A DNA stretch of 64,000 nucleotides, from contig JADNRZ010000004.1 of assembly GCA_015501605.1 (NCBI GenBank), positions 1,240,001-1,304,000 of the forward strand. Reading direction: 5' to 3'. The stretch comes from Panaeolus papilionaceus. Lineage: Eukaryota; Basidiomycota; Agaricomycetes; Agaricales. Of this stretch, positions 1 to 15,400 are shown piece after piece. Position 1 is the stretch's first letter, and each line of letters starts with the position of its first letter. Under the pieces are notes generated by a model. That model was not told the DNA's origin. It searched no databases and worked only from the letters and a program-made list of their open reading frames with translations. The position numbers and the translations under genes are program-made.

Positions 1-3000
1 CGTGGCATGATACTGCAGGATCAAACAATGCTGTCATAGCCTCCTGACGACCACGGGTTGGTGCAGGTTCAGCAGGTTGCTCAACTACTTTCGCGGCATG
101 ACGTGCAGGGACTTACAGAGAACAAAAATCGTGAGCCTTATGGTGTTCCTACTCAGAAGTTGCAACTGATCCTACATTCATCAGCCCTCTCGAGTTTCTA
201 TCACTCCCCTGAGTCATAAGATGAATGTTCACATTCAACTACAACTGACGTCATTCCTCTATTTTTATGTTTCCTGGGGCTTGCTTTCTAACTCTCGAAT
301 GGGGGAGGTGCGACTTGAAAGTTTAAAGATAACGGAACGGGGCTTCAATTTAAAACATAAAACACCTAATCCACGAGGGAATATTGCTCTTATGTCCAGT
401 ATCCACGACTAAGACATCAGAAAAGGGTGAAGGGGTGCACCTTTTAACAGAATGCTGCACCCTGGAGAGTCCTCATCGCTATCAACGGCCTCATGTGCCC
501 CTATTCACGGTCCGATACGCCACCAAACTATCATCAGGTGTGTGGCAGGTAGGAAAAGGTCTTGGAATTGGCATGTATTAAATGGACAAAAATATCTTTG
601 GGGAAAATGTGGAGGCAATCTTCGAGCAATCTGGACCAGGAATGGGTGAGGCTTGATGACTCTTATACTACTAACGACGGTTTACGCCGATAATTGAGCG
701 AGAAATGGGTGTCCGTCGTTTTTAATTGACCCTAAATGGTATCTTACCTGACAATGAAGGAACGATTCTAATGATCAATTTCCACATTTGCTGTTCACCG
801 TTACGGATTTGAGCCCCGCTGGCGAAGCCGATAGAGATTACTCTGCAGGGATCAGATATGTACGTATCTCCTCGCTTTATGCTAGAAAAAACACTAGGGG
901 CGGAGTTCAAGTAATATCAAACCTTTATGCTCAAGCTGTAAGTTCTTTTGCCCATTTACACCGAGGGAGGGCAAATCGAGCCGTCTACCGCAATGTTTCC
1001 GCTGAAGGGCATGGCACGAATTCCGTGCTATTCGTTTTGCGTTCGATCCATTATGCAGGAGAAACTGTATGGGGTGGTTAGTATAGCACACGTAGAGCGC
1101 AGAAAGTGAGATAGGATGGAGCATGACTGCGCCATATATGCAATCGTTGCACAATTGACGAGACTCTGGGGAACTGGGGTCAGGCGAAAGAGCAGAACTC
1201 TGTCGTGTCGAACGTGTTTGTGATCAGTTTCGATCGAAGTTGTGGGCTATCTGCCCATCTTCCATTCCAAGTCCTACTCCCATCTTTTTGCAGTTTTTTT
1301 ATAGAAGATCGTCTGCTGGTATTCCCTTCACAGAGAAGCAACTCCAGGAGTCAAACTGAGAAATACATACGAGGGGGAAGGAAACTCGAACCATGCAAAC
1401 GTCGCGAACCTGGATCCGAGCGCCGGTTTAGAATTCCAATACAAAAGATTAGTTTGACATCCTAGAGATGGCTGGCATCGAATCGATTCAGTTCTCTGAC
1501 TTAAGGTGAGAATTTTCTTACAACGGAACGTGATGGCGCCCACAACAAATCTATCTATCAGCATCAAATCATACACACTCAGTCACCATCGCCTTACACT
1601 GCAGCAAGTGAGGACAACACGTGTTTACTAATCTTTTAATCATTCCCCCGTCCTCATAAAACATGCAGAATCGTGATTTCGTGCACACGAGGGAAAGCAT
1701 TGCAGTGACACCCGTAATCCACAACGGTAGCGCGCACCGGACGCACCGAAGTATATTATAATTTCTTTCCAAGCAAAATCGTCTCTTTGAAAATTTTATT
1801 TGTCAGAGTAGATTTTGATGCCCGTTGAGCAGTTGTGACTTCGCGCCCCCAAGAGGGCAATACCCAATTCGGGCGCCAATCAGGTTCGTCTCCGCCCTTT
1901 ATCGTGATAATAAGTGCAACTTTGAGGGCCGCGCAAAGGGTAAAGGGTTCCCTGATAACAGATGCTTAGGTTGTGTCTTCATCTTGATAATATCGCATGA
2001 TGACGATATAGATTATGAATAACCAGGATTAGACACGAGGCGAACACGAGGCTCGTGCTGCAGCTGTTTGAAGGGATTCCCAGACTCGGATGATGGCGTT
2101 ATCTCGATCTCATCCTGCCGAGTCCCTGGTTCATTATCTTATCAAACCGCACAAAACGCTCACCATACTCCTTGCGACAAATGGGGACTCAAACATTTCC
2201 TCAACAAAAGAAAACGTCAACGAACGCCCCTACCACGTTTAAACCCGCACTCGGGCTTGCTTTGTCGGTCTCGGAACAACTACCAAAGAATGATTCCCTA
2301 GGATATCTACGTCATAACTGAAGTCCCAGTATGTCTAGCGCCGCTTTTCTACCTTTAATGTGATCCAGGTAATTTCTGGATGATCCAGCTCAGAAAAAGA
2401 CTAGAGTCAAAGTAGGCTTATTGTTTTCATCGCATCACTATCGAGGATGTTGTGGATGATCAACGTGCTCTTGGAATATGACGCATTGCTGATCTCCAAG
2501 ATTGTCCTGCGCATCTAGGGCACAATACCCCACGCAGCCCGCTTTCGGGCAGATTCTGTGATGCACTCCCCGCCTTAGCTGCGGTCTATCGAGTCACTCG
2601 GAAGGCTCTAGCCCTCTAGTCCGAAGGTAATCGATAACATGCATCCTATGTCGTTTGCATTGACTCCGGATAAAGATGTCTCCCCAGTCGGCGTGCTCGT
2701 CGTTCCTTACGAATCGATAGAGTATGCAACTCGCAAACCATGATTGGTACCAGGAGGTTCCGAGCGCAGGTCGACGGAGTCATCGCTAATGCCTCACAAC
2801 AAAAGAAACAGCTCGATTCCTGGTAAGGGAATCTCTTGCTCTACGTTGAAGCAATTTACAGCCACTTGTCATGAATTGCAATTGGTCGGTATGCGGGAAC
2901 CGTGAGAGATCCCGTGCCAGGCCCTGTCGGGCTCGAGGGTAATGACAGTCTCAGTCGGGTGGGGTCATACTTTATGGTCGCCCTAGTGCCTTTTGCAGAC

Positions 3001-6000
3001 CTCCCTGTCCTCACGAGTGAACTCCGCAGCGCAGCTCAGACAATTATTTTACGATCAGCCGACAATCGAGGATGTGTACATAAGCCATAGAAGATGCGTA
3101 TGTCGCTTCGAGAACCAGCAAGCCTTGGGAGGTCGAACGATTATCTGTGCGATGCACGAGGTCTTTCTCTCCCCGATATTCAGTATTATTCTGCTTTTCA
3201 AGTTTGGGAACTACATCGAAAGGTGTTATCGTAATAGCGATGCAACGTTGGATGGACCCACTGATAGGTGGCCATCGAACAACCTGATACTGATGGGAAA
3301 TATCGAGCGTCTATCATGGAGTAGACAGACGCTGATGCAACCCGTTCCCATCGCAAATTGTGCTGATTGATTGATCGTGAGCCATCTGCCAAAATTATTG
3401 TTAGTAGGCGACGAGTCAAAGAAGTCATCTTTTCATCAGAACTTTCCTCCTGAAACCTACAACGAAATTTACTCTCGTGCGGGACATAGTAATTATGCTC
3501 CGAGTCAGCTCATGTTCCACATCCTCGTGTTAACCGCGCTGCGGGGTGTAGGTGAAGCTGAATCTGCATAGAACACTCTGAGTACCCTTCCAGAACATGA
3601 ATTTGATTGTAGTTTCATTCTTCGGAGAATGACCATCTTCTCAATAGAGATTTATCGACTTATCCATCGATACATCAGCACGATCCAAGCTCCGGTGGAG
3701 CCCCAGCTCAAAAGACTGTGCTCTAAACAGCTTGGTTTGAATGCATATAGTCGAAGTAAATCATGCAGATTCTGTCAGACTGAGTTGACCACCGCAGATC
3801 GATGAATGCGTTGTGACCAGATTAATTCATCTACCGATAAAGAAGACCCGCATTCTCAGAGCGAACACACTAAGTAGATGGTGTCGATACACATATCCTA
3901 TCCCTCTGACCTTTCGGAACACGTCCGTTGGTTCGTCCAGCTCGGCTGACTCAATACTTGAGCTGATATGTGCGAGTGCATTCTGAAAATGGGTCAGGGT
4001 ACACAAGACTCAAACCACTGCTTATGGGTTGTGTGGTTTGTGCTGCAGCTGGAGAGTGACTTGAACTCGTATGTATGTGTTGTCTTCGAATCAGTGCGTG
4101 ATACAGGACCTGAGCAAACTAGAGCATCACCATGCTTTAATTGAACCGCGATATCTCATATCTGCATATAGGAAAAAATATTCTAATTATGTAGAGGCCG
4201 ATCGACAGAGATAATTCGATTCAACTCGAGCGCATCGGTCGCGTCTCGCGAAGTGCTACGGGTTGTAAGGTGAGCCTACTTTCTGATCGCTGAAGGCAGT
4301 GTGTATGTAGAAGGAATGGGAACGCCAAATGCTCGAGATGGTTATTCGGTTTCGCTGATATGTATTTGAAATTAATTAACCCCACAATCCCTGGTTTGAT
4401 ACCGGGCTGCAGAAATGTTGCACGCTCACTACCTTGCGGAGGTATGGTACAACAGCGGGGTGGGTTAAAGGGTTCTATAGGTGCTCATCTTGCTCGGGGA
4501 CAAGTGGAAAGGCGAGATATTTCTGATGGGTCTAATAAGGGATAACAAGAGCTTCGATGCTGCAGAACGATTATGAATTTGATCGGTGGCTTGCTCTAAG
4601 TTCATGAAATATTGCAAGGACATGCAACTGGGATTTTAATCCGAGCGTAACTTGATATAACGGAATAGCCTGAAGGGGAAGGGTCAAAGAGGGACAATGG
4701 TGGCCAGAATAAAATAAAGAATAATTAGGTGGAGCGTGCTGTGTAAGTTGCACCTCGACAGGGTTTTCTACGGCAACTCCACGTTAATCAGGCTCGAATT
4801 CGGCATAAACCTGTAAATCGACAGACATTCACTTGTGCATGACCATGTCGTTCTGGAGGGCACACGTTCAACCAACCAAACCCAACCGGTCCGAGTGAAT
4901 CGAAGACGACGCCACCGATCGCTGTACGACATGTAGTTGCGGCTGGAGAGTACGAAACCTGGAAAATACCGAATGACGGGTGTCTCTTGTCAAACAAGGT
5001 GTGAACGCTATGCCTGAGCATTAGTAGCTAAGTATCAGTTGCGGCCCGCAGGCATTGCCATCGACGTTGATCAGGTGAACCTCCGGCGCAGCATGAGATA
5101 ATGAAAGGGCTAGTAATTCTTCCAGATAGAGGAAAAAATTATGGGACCCTGTATAGCTCCATGGATAGCATCCTGATGAGATGTCAACTGTACTTAACTG
5201 GTTGGGCACTTTGCGAATTTGTTGTGTACACATCTCGAAGCTTGGGCCAACCCTGTAATAATCCCTTGAAATTATCAACGACGTGCCACTCCTGAGGTTG
5301 AAACAATCAATATTGGCGTCAAGGTAGGTGTGTCATTGAGCCCAACCATAGCAAAACAAGGAGTAAGCATAATATAGGTATGAGTACTTGTTGTCAATGC
5401 GGCACCACGGTAACCACATACCGAAACTCTGAACGTTGGGACAATCAGCCAGTGGATGCCTGCTGGTTGCTGGTGTAACAAATAAGTTGATTGGTATTCT
5501 TGAGGGAGGTTTTCATTACAAGTTGGGTTTGTGCAATTCCGCCGCAAAGAGGGTTAAAAATTCCAATGCCGCCGATGAGAATCTGAGTATACTTGCCCAA
5601 GGATCTCTCGTTCATACAACACTAGAAAATATCTCGCTGAAGCAAGATGGCCGCATGCGGACGGTATCCCAAAAAAGTTTCGATATTCCACGATCTTGGT
5701 AATCCAAACAGGATGCGTCTCGACAGGTCAAAGATGGCGAGAAAACAAGCTTGTTCTTAAAGGAGTGAGTGCCCCACGTGCCCAAGAATCTCAAAAATCT
5801 GCATTAAAAGTACCTGTCTCGACTCCCCCAGGAGTTGGGATCATAATTAGAATGAGTGGTGGCTACCGGAAGAAAAAAGTGGTGTCCATACTTTGGAATG
5901 CGCGATGAAATTCTGCAGGATTAAAGGAACATCTCTGGTATATGAGCGCAGGGTCAGACAACAAGCAGTGAATGTGCGCCTCCGCGCCTCGACACGAACC

Positions 6001-9000
6001 AGACCAAGTGAATTTCCACGAGGCGAGAAGGCGGCAGGGTTCAAGCTTCAAGTACAGCTTTGACTATCTGCGTATAATCACCAAGGCGCATACGACGTCC
6101 AAATTAGGATATCTGTCTGATTTTGAAAGGTGATGTGCCCCAAGATCCCTCCTGTGGTGAACTTTACAGTCTATAAACGGTCATTAGCACAATAGGAGCT
6201 CGGAAATTCGAAGACCTTGAATGAGACGAGGATGCGTTCATGTCCAAGGCACAGGTTTTCTCTACCATCCGAACCATTTGGTGCACAGTTCAAGACTACA
6301 CATCAAATTTCCAATCCACTTTAAGACTTTAGTTTGGTTAGGCCGGACCAATACGTCGGGTACGCACTTGTTGTTGAGCAATATCCGAGATTAAGTATTC
6401 ACCAGCTTCCAATTTTCAAAGGTGATAAATACCTACTTTTGTGCCTTGGGTATAATTTGCTGCAATGGGTTCAATCCCTACACAGTGAGTCCGTCACGAT
6501 GCTCATAGCTTGCCTCGAGGTGGACAGGTTGTTAACGTTTGCCGTCCGTACAGAATGGGAGGGCTGTAAATTGAAGCACATTAGCAAAACCCTGAGCGCT
6601 CTATCTCGATAATAACAAGGGAGAAGTCGAGGGATTGAAGGCATTGGATCCTGAGTCAACCCGGTTTGGTTCTAATCTAGATCCCGTGACTGTATTCGGG
6701 TCAGACGCTTTCATCTTGAACCCTATGACGTCACGCGACGCGCGGTTTGGTAATGAACCTGTTGGCTCAGAATCATACTCCAAATGAACTGAATGAACCA
6801 ACTCTTCCAGTTATTAGCAATGGGCACTGGGTAAGCAACTATTCACGGTTATGGCGTTCGTGCGAGGTTTGCGATCGAATGATATGACGAACCGATCTCG
6901 AATATCTTCGGTGACTATGCAGCACCAGTTGTACATAGTTGTAGTGCTCATTCGGTACGAAATTTCCAACTTCGAGACCACTCTGTAGGACAATTGAACA
7001 GGAAGGAGCTTTTACATAAGATTGATAACCTTTCGAATTGTTCGAAAACTGCTACTATTCGATTGATGTGCTCTTGCGAACCCTGCCTTGATTGTTTGCG
7101 TGAAATCGAAAGCCTTCATTCAAATTGCATTAAGTTCGAATGACGTGTTTCTTCTGATTCATCCGAAAGAGTTTCGCCATGAAAAGCCCCTTTTTGGGAG
7201 ACACCATCGTAGACTATCATTGGCGCACAGGGATCCATATATTAAAATGGACGACAAGTTACCGTTGTCGGTTCCTTGGCAGTGCTACCGCAGCTATCGA
7301 ATGAAAGCCGGAATATTAGCGAGAGCATTTTCAGCGTTTTTTTCTGCAGAAGCTGATCAATTTCGGGCCCTCATAAAGTGCTTCGCAATTTCACCGGAGT
7401 AGATGCGACGTTTATAATCTTATGATCAGCATCTGAAGTATAAGTCTACATAGTGAACAAGGTGAGAATAATTGTCGATAGTGAGTCTTGCGTCAAATTA
7501 CACAACATAAACTCCAGAAATTGCAAATTAAGCTTGGGTTTATGTGAAGAATTCCCCGAATTTTGACCCAATCACTATCTGGATACTAATATCGTACACG
7601 TATTGAGGCACTGTATGGGCTTAAGTTATGACTCCTGATAACATTGAACAAGCCCAGTGGACAGAAATTTGGCCCTGCGCAAACAAGTCGAGCAAAGCGA
7701 GTAGAAATTATCAAGAGCGTTAAATCAATGATCGAAGACTTTCGATTTACGTTATCAGGCGTCAACGACAGTTCAAGTCAACCAACATCAAACAAGGTAA
7801 ATTAAGATTCTTGAGCGGCATCTTATGTATATACCACAAATGGGCTGATTTGGGTATATAGCGGAATAAAGCTCGTGCCAGCTCAAACTTTCAGTGCGGG
7901 GGAACTGCGAGCTGAAGTTGTGGACTCGACTGATCTGCTGGCAGATGCCAACTGATCACTCTCAAGTCGTAGCTTTGAGAGCATTGCACCGAAATCGGAG
8001 AATATCTGTCAGCTAGGTCTAATTACCCCGCATTGCCAGCTCAATTATAGCTCAAGGAGACTCATGCTTCGCCCGTATATAGCACACAGTCACTCATAGA
8101 ATTGGATAACGTGGTACTCTTTGATTACCAGCCAAGACATTCCGGCTAGTGTATCCGGTGGATGTGCTTGCAGTAAGCACTCCTTAATTAGATATTGCAA
8201 CCGCCTATTATTACCCAATGATTCGTCGACACTAACATAATGGCTAGTACTGCCACTAATAGCACCTATAGCATTACGAAGGTTCTCAGAGGTAGTTGTG
8301 ATCTGAGCTTCTGACCTCCATCGATGACAATGACCCAGGATCGGACCTATTTTGTCCATGTTATCTCTTCCAAGTAGTCCTTTCACTCGGTGTTTTCTTG
8401 TCGTGTCCATTCGTGGGCTTTAAGTTCCAAGACTGCGATGCGGCTTTTCTCATCTGACCCCTCTCCCTTCTGCCAGTTGCCCAGTGATAGTGGATACTTG
8501 TGGTAGCTTTGCGTTATCCTTGTGGCTCTGGTCAACCACCTGGTTCTAAGTTCGACCTCAAAAGGGTTTTGTATGGGAATCGGATAGCCTGTTAATCGTC
8601 GGGCCATGCATCTTGCGTTGGTATGTAGTGCCTCGCACGACGCAGGGGGAACACGGCTTGGAAGGGTATGAACGAGCCAATCACCACGCGGAATCCGGTC
8701 CCATCATCCGGACCGGCAACCTATCATGCCGCAATGCGTCCAAACGGACGCACCTGAAAACATTCAAACATTTGATTCGAGCTTGAAGCTGTAGAAGATA
8801 AATACAATTGAGCTAACACTTCGTACACTATGGTTGTGCTACATATGATGTGTTATCAAACTGGCATGCAAGCAGTCTGCCATCGCTGGTCAATCCAATG
8901 AAGCTTCAAATCACCAATGCTTGTGCATTCTGTCAGCGCTTGCGCTTCTATGTGAATTCCATCTGTCTGCACACGTAGACGTTTTCTGCCGAAGACTCCT

Positions 9001-12000
9001 TCCCAATCGCGAGAACGTCGAGCCGTTTCTAAACCTTCGAGAAGGCATTATGCTCGAAATACTACTGCACCCCCATAATAGTCCATACATCAGTAGGTAT
9101 TTTGAGGCCCGTGATTCCTGGTCATACAGTTCAGACGCTCTTATAATAAAATTTCCAGACATACCAGGATAAAGCCTGTGGGATAAATAGTTGGGCAGCA
9201 GGAACACCTTCAAGATGAATTCTGTAAGGAACATTTCCTCGTTTCCCCTGTTCTTATCAAATGACATCTACGTTCGCTGCTCAAGAATGTGTGTCGTGTG
9301 CGCTGGACGCGGCGTAATTTCGCTAAAGAGTATTCTGAAGTTCTTCTAATATTGTTATAGCGATAGACGCGTCTAGAATACCAGTCGAGCTGACCGTGAG
9401 CACAAACGCACCAGCGTAGATTCGGCAACTTCGGGTCGGGTCGGAAACTGATCAAGTGAACCATTTAATCAGGTAATCAAGCCAGTTTGATAAGGTTATC
9501 AGATTGATTCGTCCTATATCCTAAGCGGGCTGCATAGATATGAGCCTGTGATTTGCTTCCGATGCGGCAGACACGGCGTAATAAGGTACCAACGTCAAGC
9601 AATTTCAATGAGATGTTTGGTTTGGGACGCTGAAGACTCGGAAGAAGTGAGGTGGTTCATCGAAGACCCACTCAGTCTAGCGCTAACCACGGCGCTCATG
9701 CTAGTACATTCGGGTCAGCTGAACACTTGCGGATACAACCAGCGCACAATGCGCAGTCCACTCTCCTTCACAGCCATTCAGGACATGTGTTCGTTGGCTG
9801 TTTCAAGGAAGATGCCAGTGTGATTACGATACACTTGATTAAGACGGCTCAGAACGGCCGGCTGCTGGCAGCTGCGCGTTCAGTAGATGTGTGCTGCATG
9901 CAGACTGCGTGATAAGATTAGAGATACATTATCAATTCATTAGTACATTCTATGTATAAGTTGCACATAAGCATGCGCGAGCTTACTTCTGTTGAATAGA
10001 AATCAAGGAAATTAACCGCGAGAATAACGGACTCGAGTCAGACGGTATCTTCGGTGGGTATGAGTGTCCGTCCTGCACACATGTTGCACACTGCGGCATA
10101 CAGACCACTTTAGATTAGGAATCCCCTCTTCTGCCCTTGTCATTATTAAAAGATAATCTTTCGTGCCGTCCTCGCTCGGACATCGGTATCCAATCATCGA
10201 CAGCGCTTATCATATCAGTTCTGCGTTGTCGTCAGCTCATCGCTAAGCATCATGACTACAACCTGTTCGACTTACTAAAGCAGATGGAGGTACATTTTCG
10301 AGTCGTTATCATTTTCGAACTGGTGCGATAATAGGTTAAGAGATGAAAGGGCCTGATTACCTTTCTTGACCAGCTGTATGATTATCGCTTATCATATGCC
10401 TCACGCTCTGATCGCGAAACCGGCTTCAACAGGCATCGTCTCGCCTGGCTGTTCATTGACACTGATTGTCGCGATTTCATTCGCTCTCAGCTTCGACCTC
10501 GCGTGCGTTACCAGACGTTGCCTTTCTACAATCCCCATGCGTTAATTTAAATTTTCAATTTCTATCCTGCAATCCGCGATGGCCTTCCTTGAAGACCAAC
10601 AAAAATGCTGGCAACCCTTGCTTGCCCGATATAAACATTCGCACCTCCAGCTTCCGTTTTCTCGTGCCCAGAGCACTCGATTCTTTTTGGGCTACGTGAT
10701 ACTCTTTAACATGCTGCACAAAATACAGATGTATAAATTAATCTACCTGCAACGGCGCATTTGCGTCGGCCGTCAGCATTGACACAGCAGCTTGTTGGAC
10801 CGGTCGATAGCAACAACTTTGTTGCTCTGACTTTGACGTCCTGGTCTTATATTTCATACCTGGTAGACAACCAAAGCCGTCTTAGATATGTATAATCTAA
10901 ATCTCATACGCAAGATTAGATTATGATCCACCCGTCTTATGGTGCCGCTAGCATCCGTAAGCATCGAGCTGTGAGCAGCAAAGCACGCAATGATGTAATT
11001 ATAGCCCCTTTTCTGCAACGCAGTCCGGGTGCACGAGCACCGAATTCACTGAGCTTAACCTTGAACAGGCTGAACTTAACCAGAGTGTGGTCTGTCATCG
11101 CTGTTTTAGGTGGGTGGGGAAGACATCGAAACATGGAACGCTTCAAATGTTTCTTTGAATCCTTTCTAAGCCTCCTTATTCTTCTCATTCACGTTTCTGG
11201 ATCGAGTCTTCCCAGCTTTGATAGCTGCCTCTGTTGGCTTGGCTTAGTTTATTCAGTTTGACACTAAGTCTCGACTCTTGACTGTCCTGGGGAATATATG
11301 CCATGTCCATTCGGCCTCGGTATGCTATTCCCTATTCAAACGTCGAATTCTCATGCTGCGTATGCAACAGATTGATACAGTTTGCCTGCCAGCTTGATCC
11401 CAAGGCGCCCGAATTCGAATGTTTCAGCCTCCGCGCAGCAAAAGCGGCATACTCGCCTTATCTTACCACTGCGGCTTGCCTTCTCGCACCGCGTCGGACT
11501 GGGGAAATTCGGAATATTGCGAGGGATTTAAAAGCGGAGATAAAAATACAAAAGGCACGATGGGACATTCTCCTGGTGACCTGGTCATTCATTACCTTGG
11601 TCGTAGCCTGGCCGAAGTGTTTTAATGGACTGAAATTTCAAGCCTTGTATCAGCATATACACTTACAATCATCAATCTACACATGCATTTAAGGCCTATT
11701 GTTCCCAGAGCCCACATCGTAATTCTGGGAACGTTCCCGAGAAGAAGTTCACCTCACTCCGTGGAACTGAGATGTCGTGCACAGTGCTGTGCTCTATCAC
11801 TGCGGGCCCAGTGCTTTTCGCACACGCCTGGACCGACTTGAGTTCGTTATCGTGGTGATATCGCGCAAAACCTCCACAGGCTGAATGGTAAATACTCGTA
11901 TCCATGATTTAGGTTTAGGAATATACAGGTGTGCCTCGCCCTGACTCGATTGCAGCCTATGTTACATGCAATGAGCACTTCGATACCGAGGGTACAGTCA

Positions 12001-12480
12001 CGTAGAATCATAGACCATTGCAAGGCACACCGTGAAGGTAAATACGGATACAGTCGTACTGGACGCGGTACGACTCGACTTTTCCAATGCTCATTCCTAA
12101 ATTCTCGGTAATGGTATGGAGAATGTGAAAGTAATACAATTATCAACATCATCGCCTCTCGAACGGTTAGTCCGAATATCGATTCGAAGGGCGGTTCGTC
12201 TACCCAGTGGACCGAGCTAGGTCACAAATAACGAGCGTACAAAAGCAATCCAGGACCCGTTTTCCCGTTCAAGCCATCACAAGTAATCCACCTAGCGCTC
12301 CAGAGAAAGAATTCGAATAAGAAACACGAGTCGGTGAATTCGAGGTCCGAGCAACATTCGTTCTACATTAATGTTATTATTAATGGAATACTAAACTTGT
12401 GCTTGATGTTCCGAGAGATGCGTATTGCTTAGGTATGACATCTAGCTAAGCGTCACTGCTGAGAGAACGTTGGAGGCAGG
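1..12480. other. gene-poor, no recognisable gene
   Basis: I see no supportable gene on either strand. No reading frame exceeds about 130 codons, none has a domain I recognise, and I could not chain neighbouring frames through plausible GT-AG introns. There is no strong strand bias, long homopolymer or microsatellite, no terminal-repeat pair that I noticed, and no rRNA or tRNA. CpG dinucleotides are common by eye, so there is no obvious signature of heavy CpG mutation. It could be long-decayed repeat DNA or a large intergenic space. Exhaustive repeat comparison was not possible by reading. Confidence 0.5.
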
Positions 12481-15400
12481 AGAGGAGGAATGAGGAAGGA
12501 GTGGTGCACCGAGTGGGTGAAGTCACAAGTGCGCCATTGCGTCATAGATGAGGGAGGTTGGCATTGGGTGGGAATGCAGACCTTTCTTATTCTTATCTCA
12601 CCGAGATGGCCTGACCTCAGAATGTTTACCTTGAGCTACTTACTTACTGGGTGCCCTTTCGCGGGTAGGGTAGGTCAAGTGGGAGATCATGCATGTTGCA
12701 CAATCGGGGTATGTGGCTAAATCGTACATACATACACGATGCAGCACGCGCTCGGTCTGCTGCTTCATCAAGTTATATCAAGTCAAGTCAATTCAAGGAA
12801 CAATTCAGTTCAGACTCGGACATTCTATGGTTGAGTTCTCGCGCTGCACACCTGGAGAAGGTCACGCGTTGGGGTTTGTGCGATGTGGTCACTAGTGGTG
12901 GTTGAGTTTTGACTTTTCTCCTTCGAGGATGTTGCGATGAGGGTCCAGAAATTTCTATATCCTATAACTAATATACAATATTCAACATCGAACGATTCGA
13001 AACGTCGAGGTATTTCTATGAAGAAGGTATTAAATTAATATCCAACGAATCGATGACGATTAGATATTTACTTATGGTAATGCGATAGGTTTAGTACCGA
13101 CACGGGCAATCATCACCTCAGTCCGAAGCAGAGTTTTATCTCAGACTCTCAGAGCATCGACAGCGGCCTAACAATTCCGACACCGACCCTAGTACCAAGT
13201 CTTTCATTTTCTTTCGTTTCATCATTTATTTAATAATTTATAATTAATCCACTCCCTATCCAGTATCTACTCTGTACTACTAATTATAGCGACTGCTCTG
13301 ACAGCAGCTGCTTTTCAGTAATGTCGGTGAGAGCCATACTTAGCGATAACGATAACGATTTCTTTCTTCAAGTTGGACGGGGACACCACATTGTTCCCCG
13401 TGTGATGCCCATATTAGCTTAACCACATCAACTCATGTATGAGGTTCTTGGCCAAGACTACAAATGCACATTTTCTGCACAACAGGAACGACGAGAGCTT
13501 TTCTATCGAAATCTGTCAGTCTCCGATTGAGTAAATGTCCGAGGTAACCCACAACCGCAAGATGTGGTGACTGGACCCACCTGTACCACTGGCAGTCCGT
13601 TGCATCCCAGCGACCTTGTATTTAGTTTGAGCCACCTACAGAATTGATTAGATGTGGGTTGCAATTGATTGGTTGAATCCCGAGGGTGACACGCACTCTC
13701 CACTGGGAGTTTATCGACTTAGTTTGATTGACAGTGTACGTATGCACAGAAACGTCTTGTCTTGTCTTGTCTTTTGTCTTTTTCTCCTTTAAATTTCTTC
13801 TCGTGCTTTCTTTCGTGCTTTCTTCTCCGAAGTCAAGGCACGACGCGCACAGCCTTACACCACTGAAGAAGCGCACGCGTCAAGACTCTCGAGGCGTGCT
13901 CTTTGCAAAATCGAACCATAACGAACTAAAATCATATCAAGGTATCAGCAATTCGTGAACGCGCTCATCCCGACCCTTACTCGCAGACCGACCCGGCTCT
14001 CGTCCACCACCATCCCACCACCCAAGTATGTGCATAGGAAAAGTGTCCCCAAAATTCCGAACAAATCACATAAATTGGAAGAAATGATTCCGAAAAAGGA
14101 CAACGAAGCTTCGTTTGTCTGTCGCCTTGCGCATCTCCATCAAACCATGCCCCGAACACCAGGTGCACAACCACCACAAAAGGCTTTTGTGAAATTCCAA
14201 AGCGCCTCCTGGTAGGGTACATATGACAAGCTCAAGCTCCGAGCGCGATGAGGAATTCGAAAGTCGAAGCGCGCCTCGCGTTGTATGACAATGACAGAAT
14301 TAAATGGTCGACTTTCTGAAAACGTCAAGGAAAAAAAACGAACCGTCGGCAAGACCGGACGCGTCGCACGCAGCCCACTGAACTGGGCCACTAGTCCTCG
14401 CACTGGCACGCGCCGCATCCGACCAATACCATTCACCATACCCATCTCAGCTGAGCACCATCGTGTCCCCAAAAATTTAAATTCTGGGATCTTATCATAT
14501 CATATCACTAGCCCTATCGTGCCACAAACCAATTTATCTAACTCCTTGCTTATCAGAAGGTAAGTAAATTTAAATGTAAAAAAAAGCCTCATTCCCTTTC
14601 GTCCATTCTCTACAACCCTGAGGCCTGACAACGCGTCTTCCAACGCAACCCCAAAAGAACCCCATCGCTCTGCTCATTTAGTTATTCGCACGCCTAGTAG
14701 TAGTAGCAATAATAATTCGCATTTCGGGGATTACGCTTCTGGATCGCGTTCGCGTACCGTACCGTACTTATTGGCAGTGGTTACCCTTTTCTGAAGCCTC
14801 GCTTCGCCTCCCTTTCGGTAGCGTTCGGTGAATTCCCTTACTAACCCGCCTCGCGCCTCTGGCTCAGGCTCAACGATAGTGGGTGCTAGGGTTCCCGCAG
14901 CCGCTGCGGTGAGCATGACTGACTTCGCGGCTTCCTGATCACACTGGGAGTTACCACCCAACGTAAATAAAAATGCAACCGCCTAGATAGTGTCCCTTGC
15001 CTCGTCTCATTGCCCTTTGGGTTCTACCCCTTCCTCAGCCTTCAAGGGACCCTTCTACCCTTCTACACACAATGTACCGTTGTAATAGTCATCCTAATTA
15101 TAACCAAAGACCACCCTTCACCCTGAGTTCAACCTGAACCTCCCTGAGATAAGATGACAAAAAAGTCCCGCGCCGTTGATGCTTGAGTGAATTTTTGGCA
15201 GTGCTTTAAAATGTACCCCGCCTCGCGTCACCGGCCTCGTTCATGCTCCCTGTCGCGTTATGATTCTGTCAGATTCAGATCCTGCCGCTGTCAACACCTA
15301 CCCGCAGGCTCAAAAGAAGCCGCAAAAGGCGCGAGTTGGGGTGCATTTCCAAAAATGATGCATCCTCTATCCAGCGCTTCGTTTGTCATCCCACCGCGTC

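Noticed and set aside
1..12480. Repeat-induced or CpG-directed mutation as a cause of the missing genes.
   Set aside because: CpG is common by eye and there is no strong AT shift. A formal dinucleotide count was not possible here.
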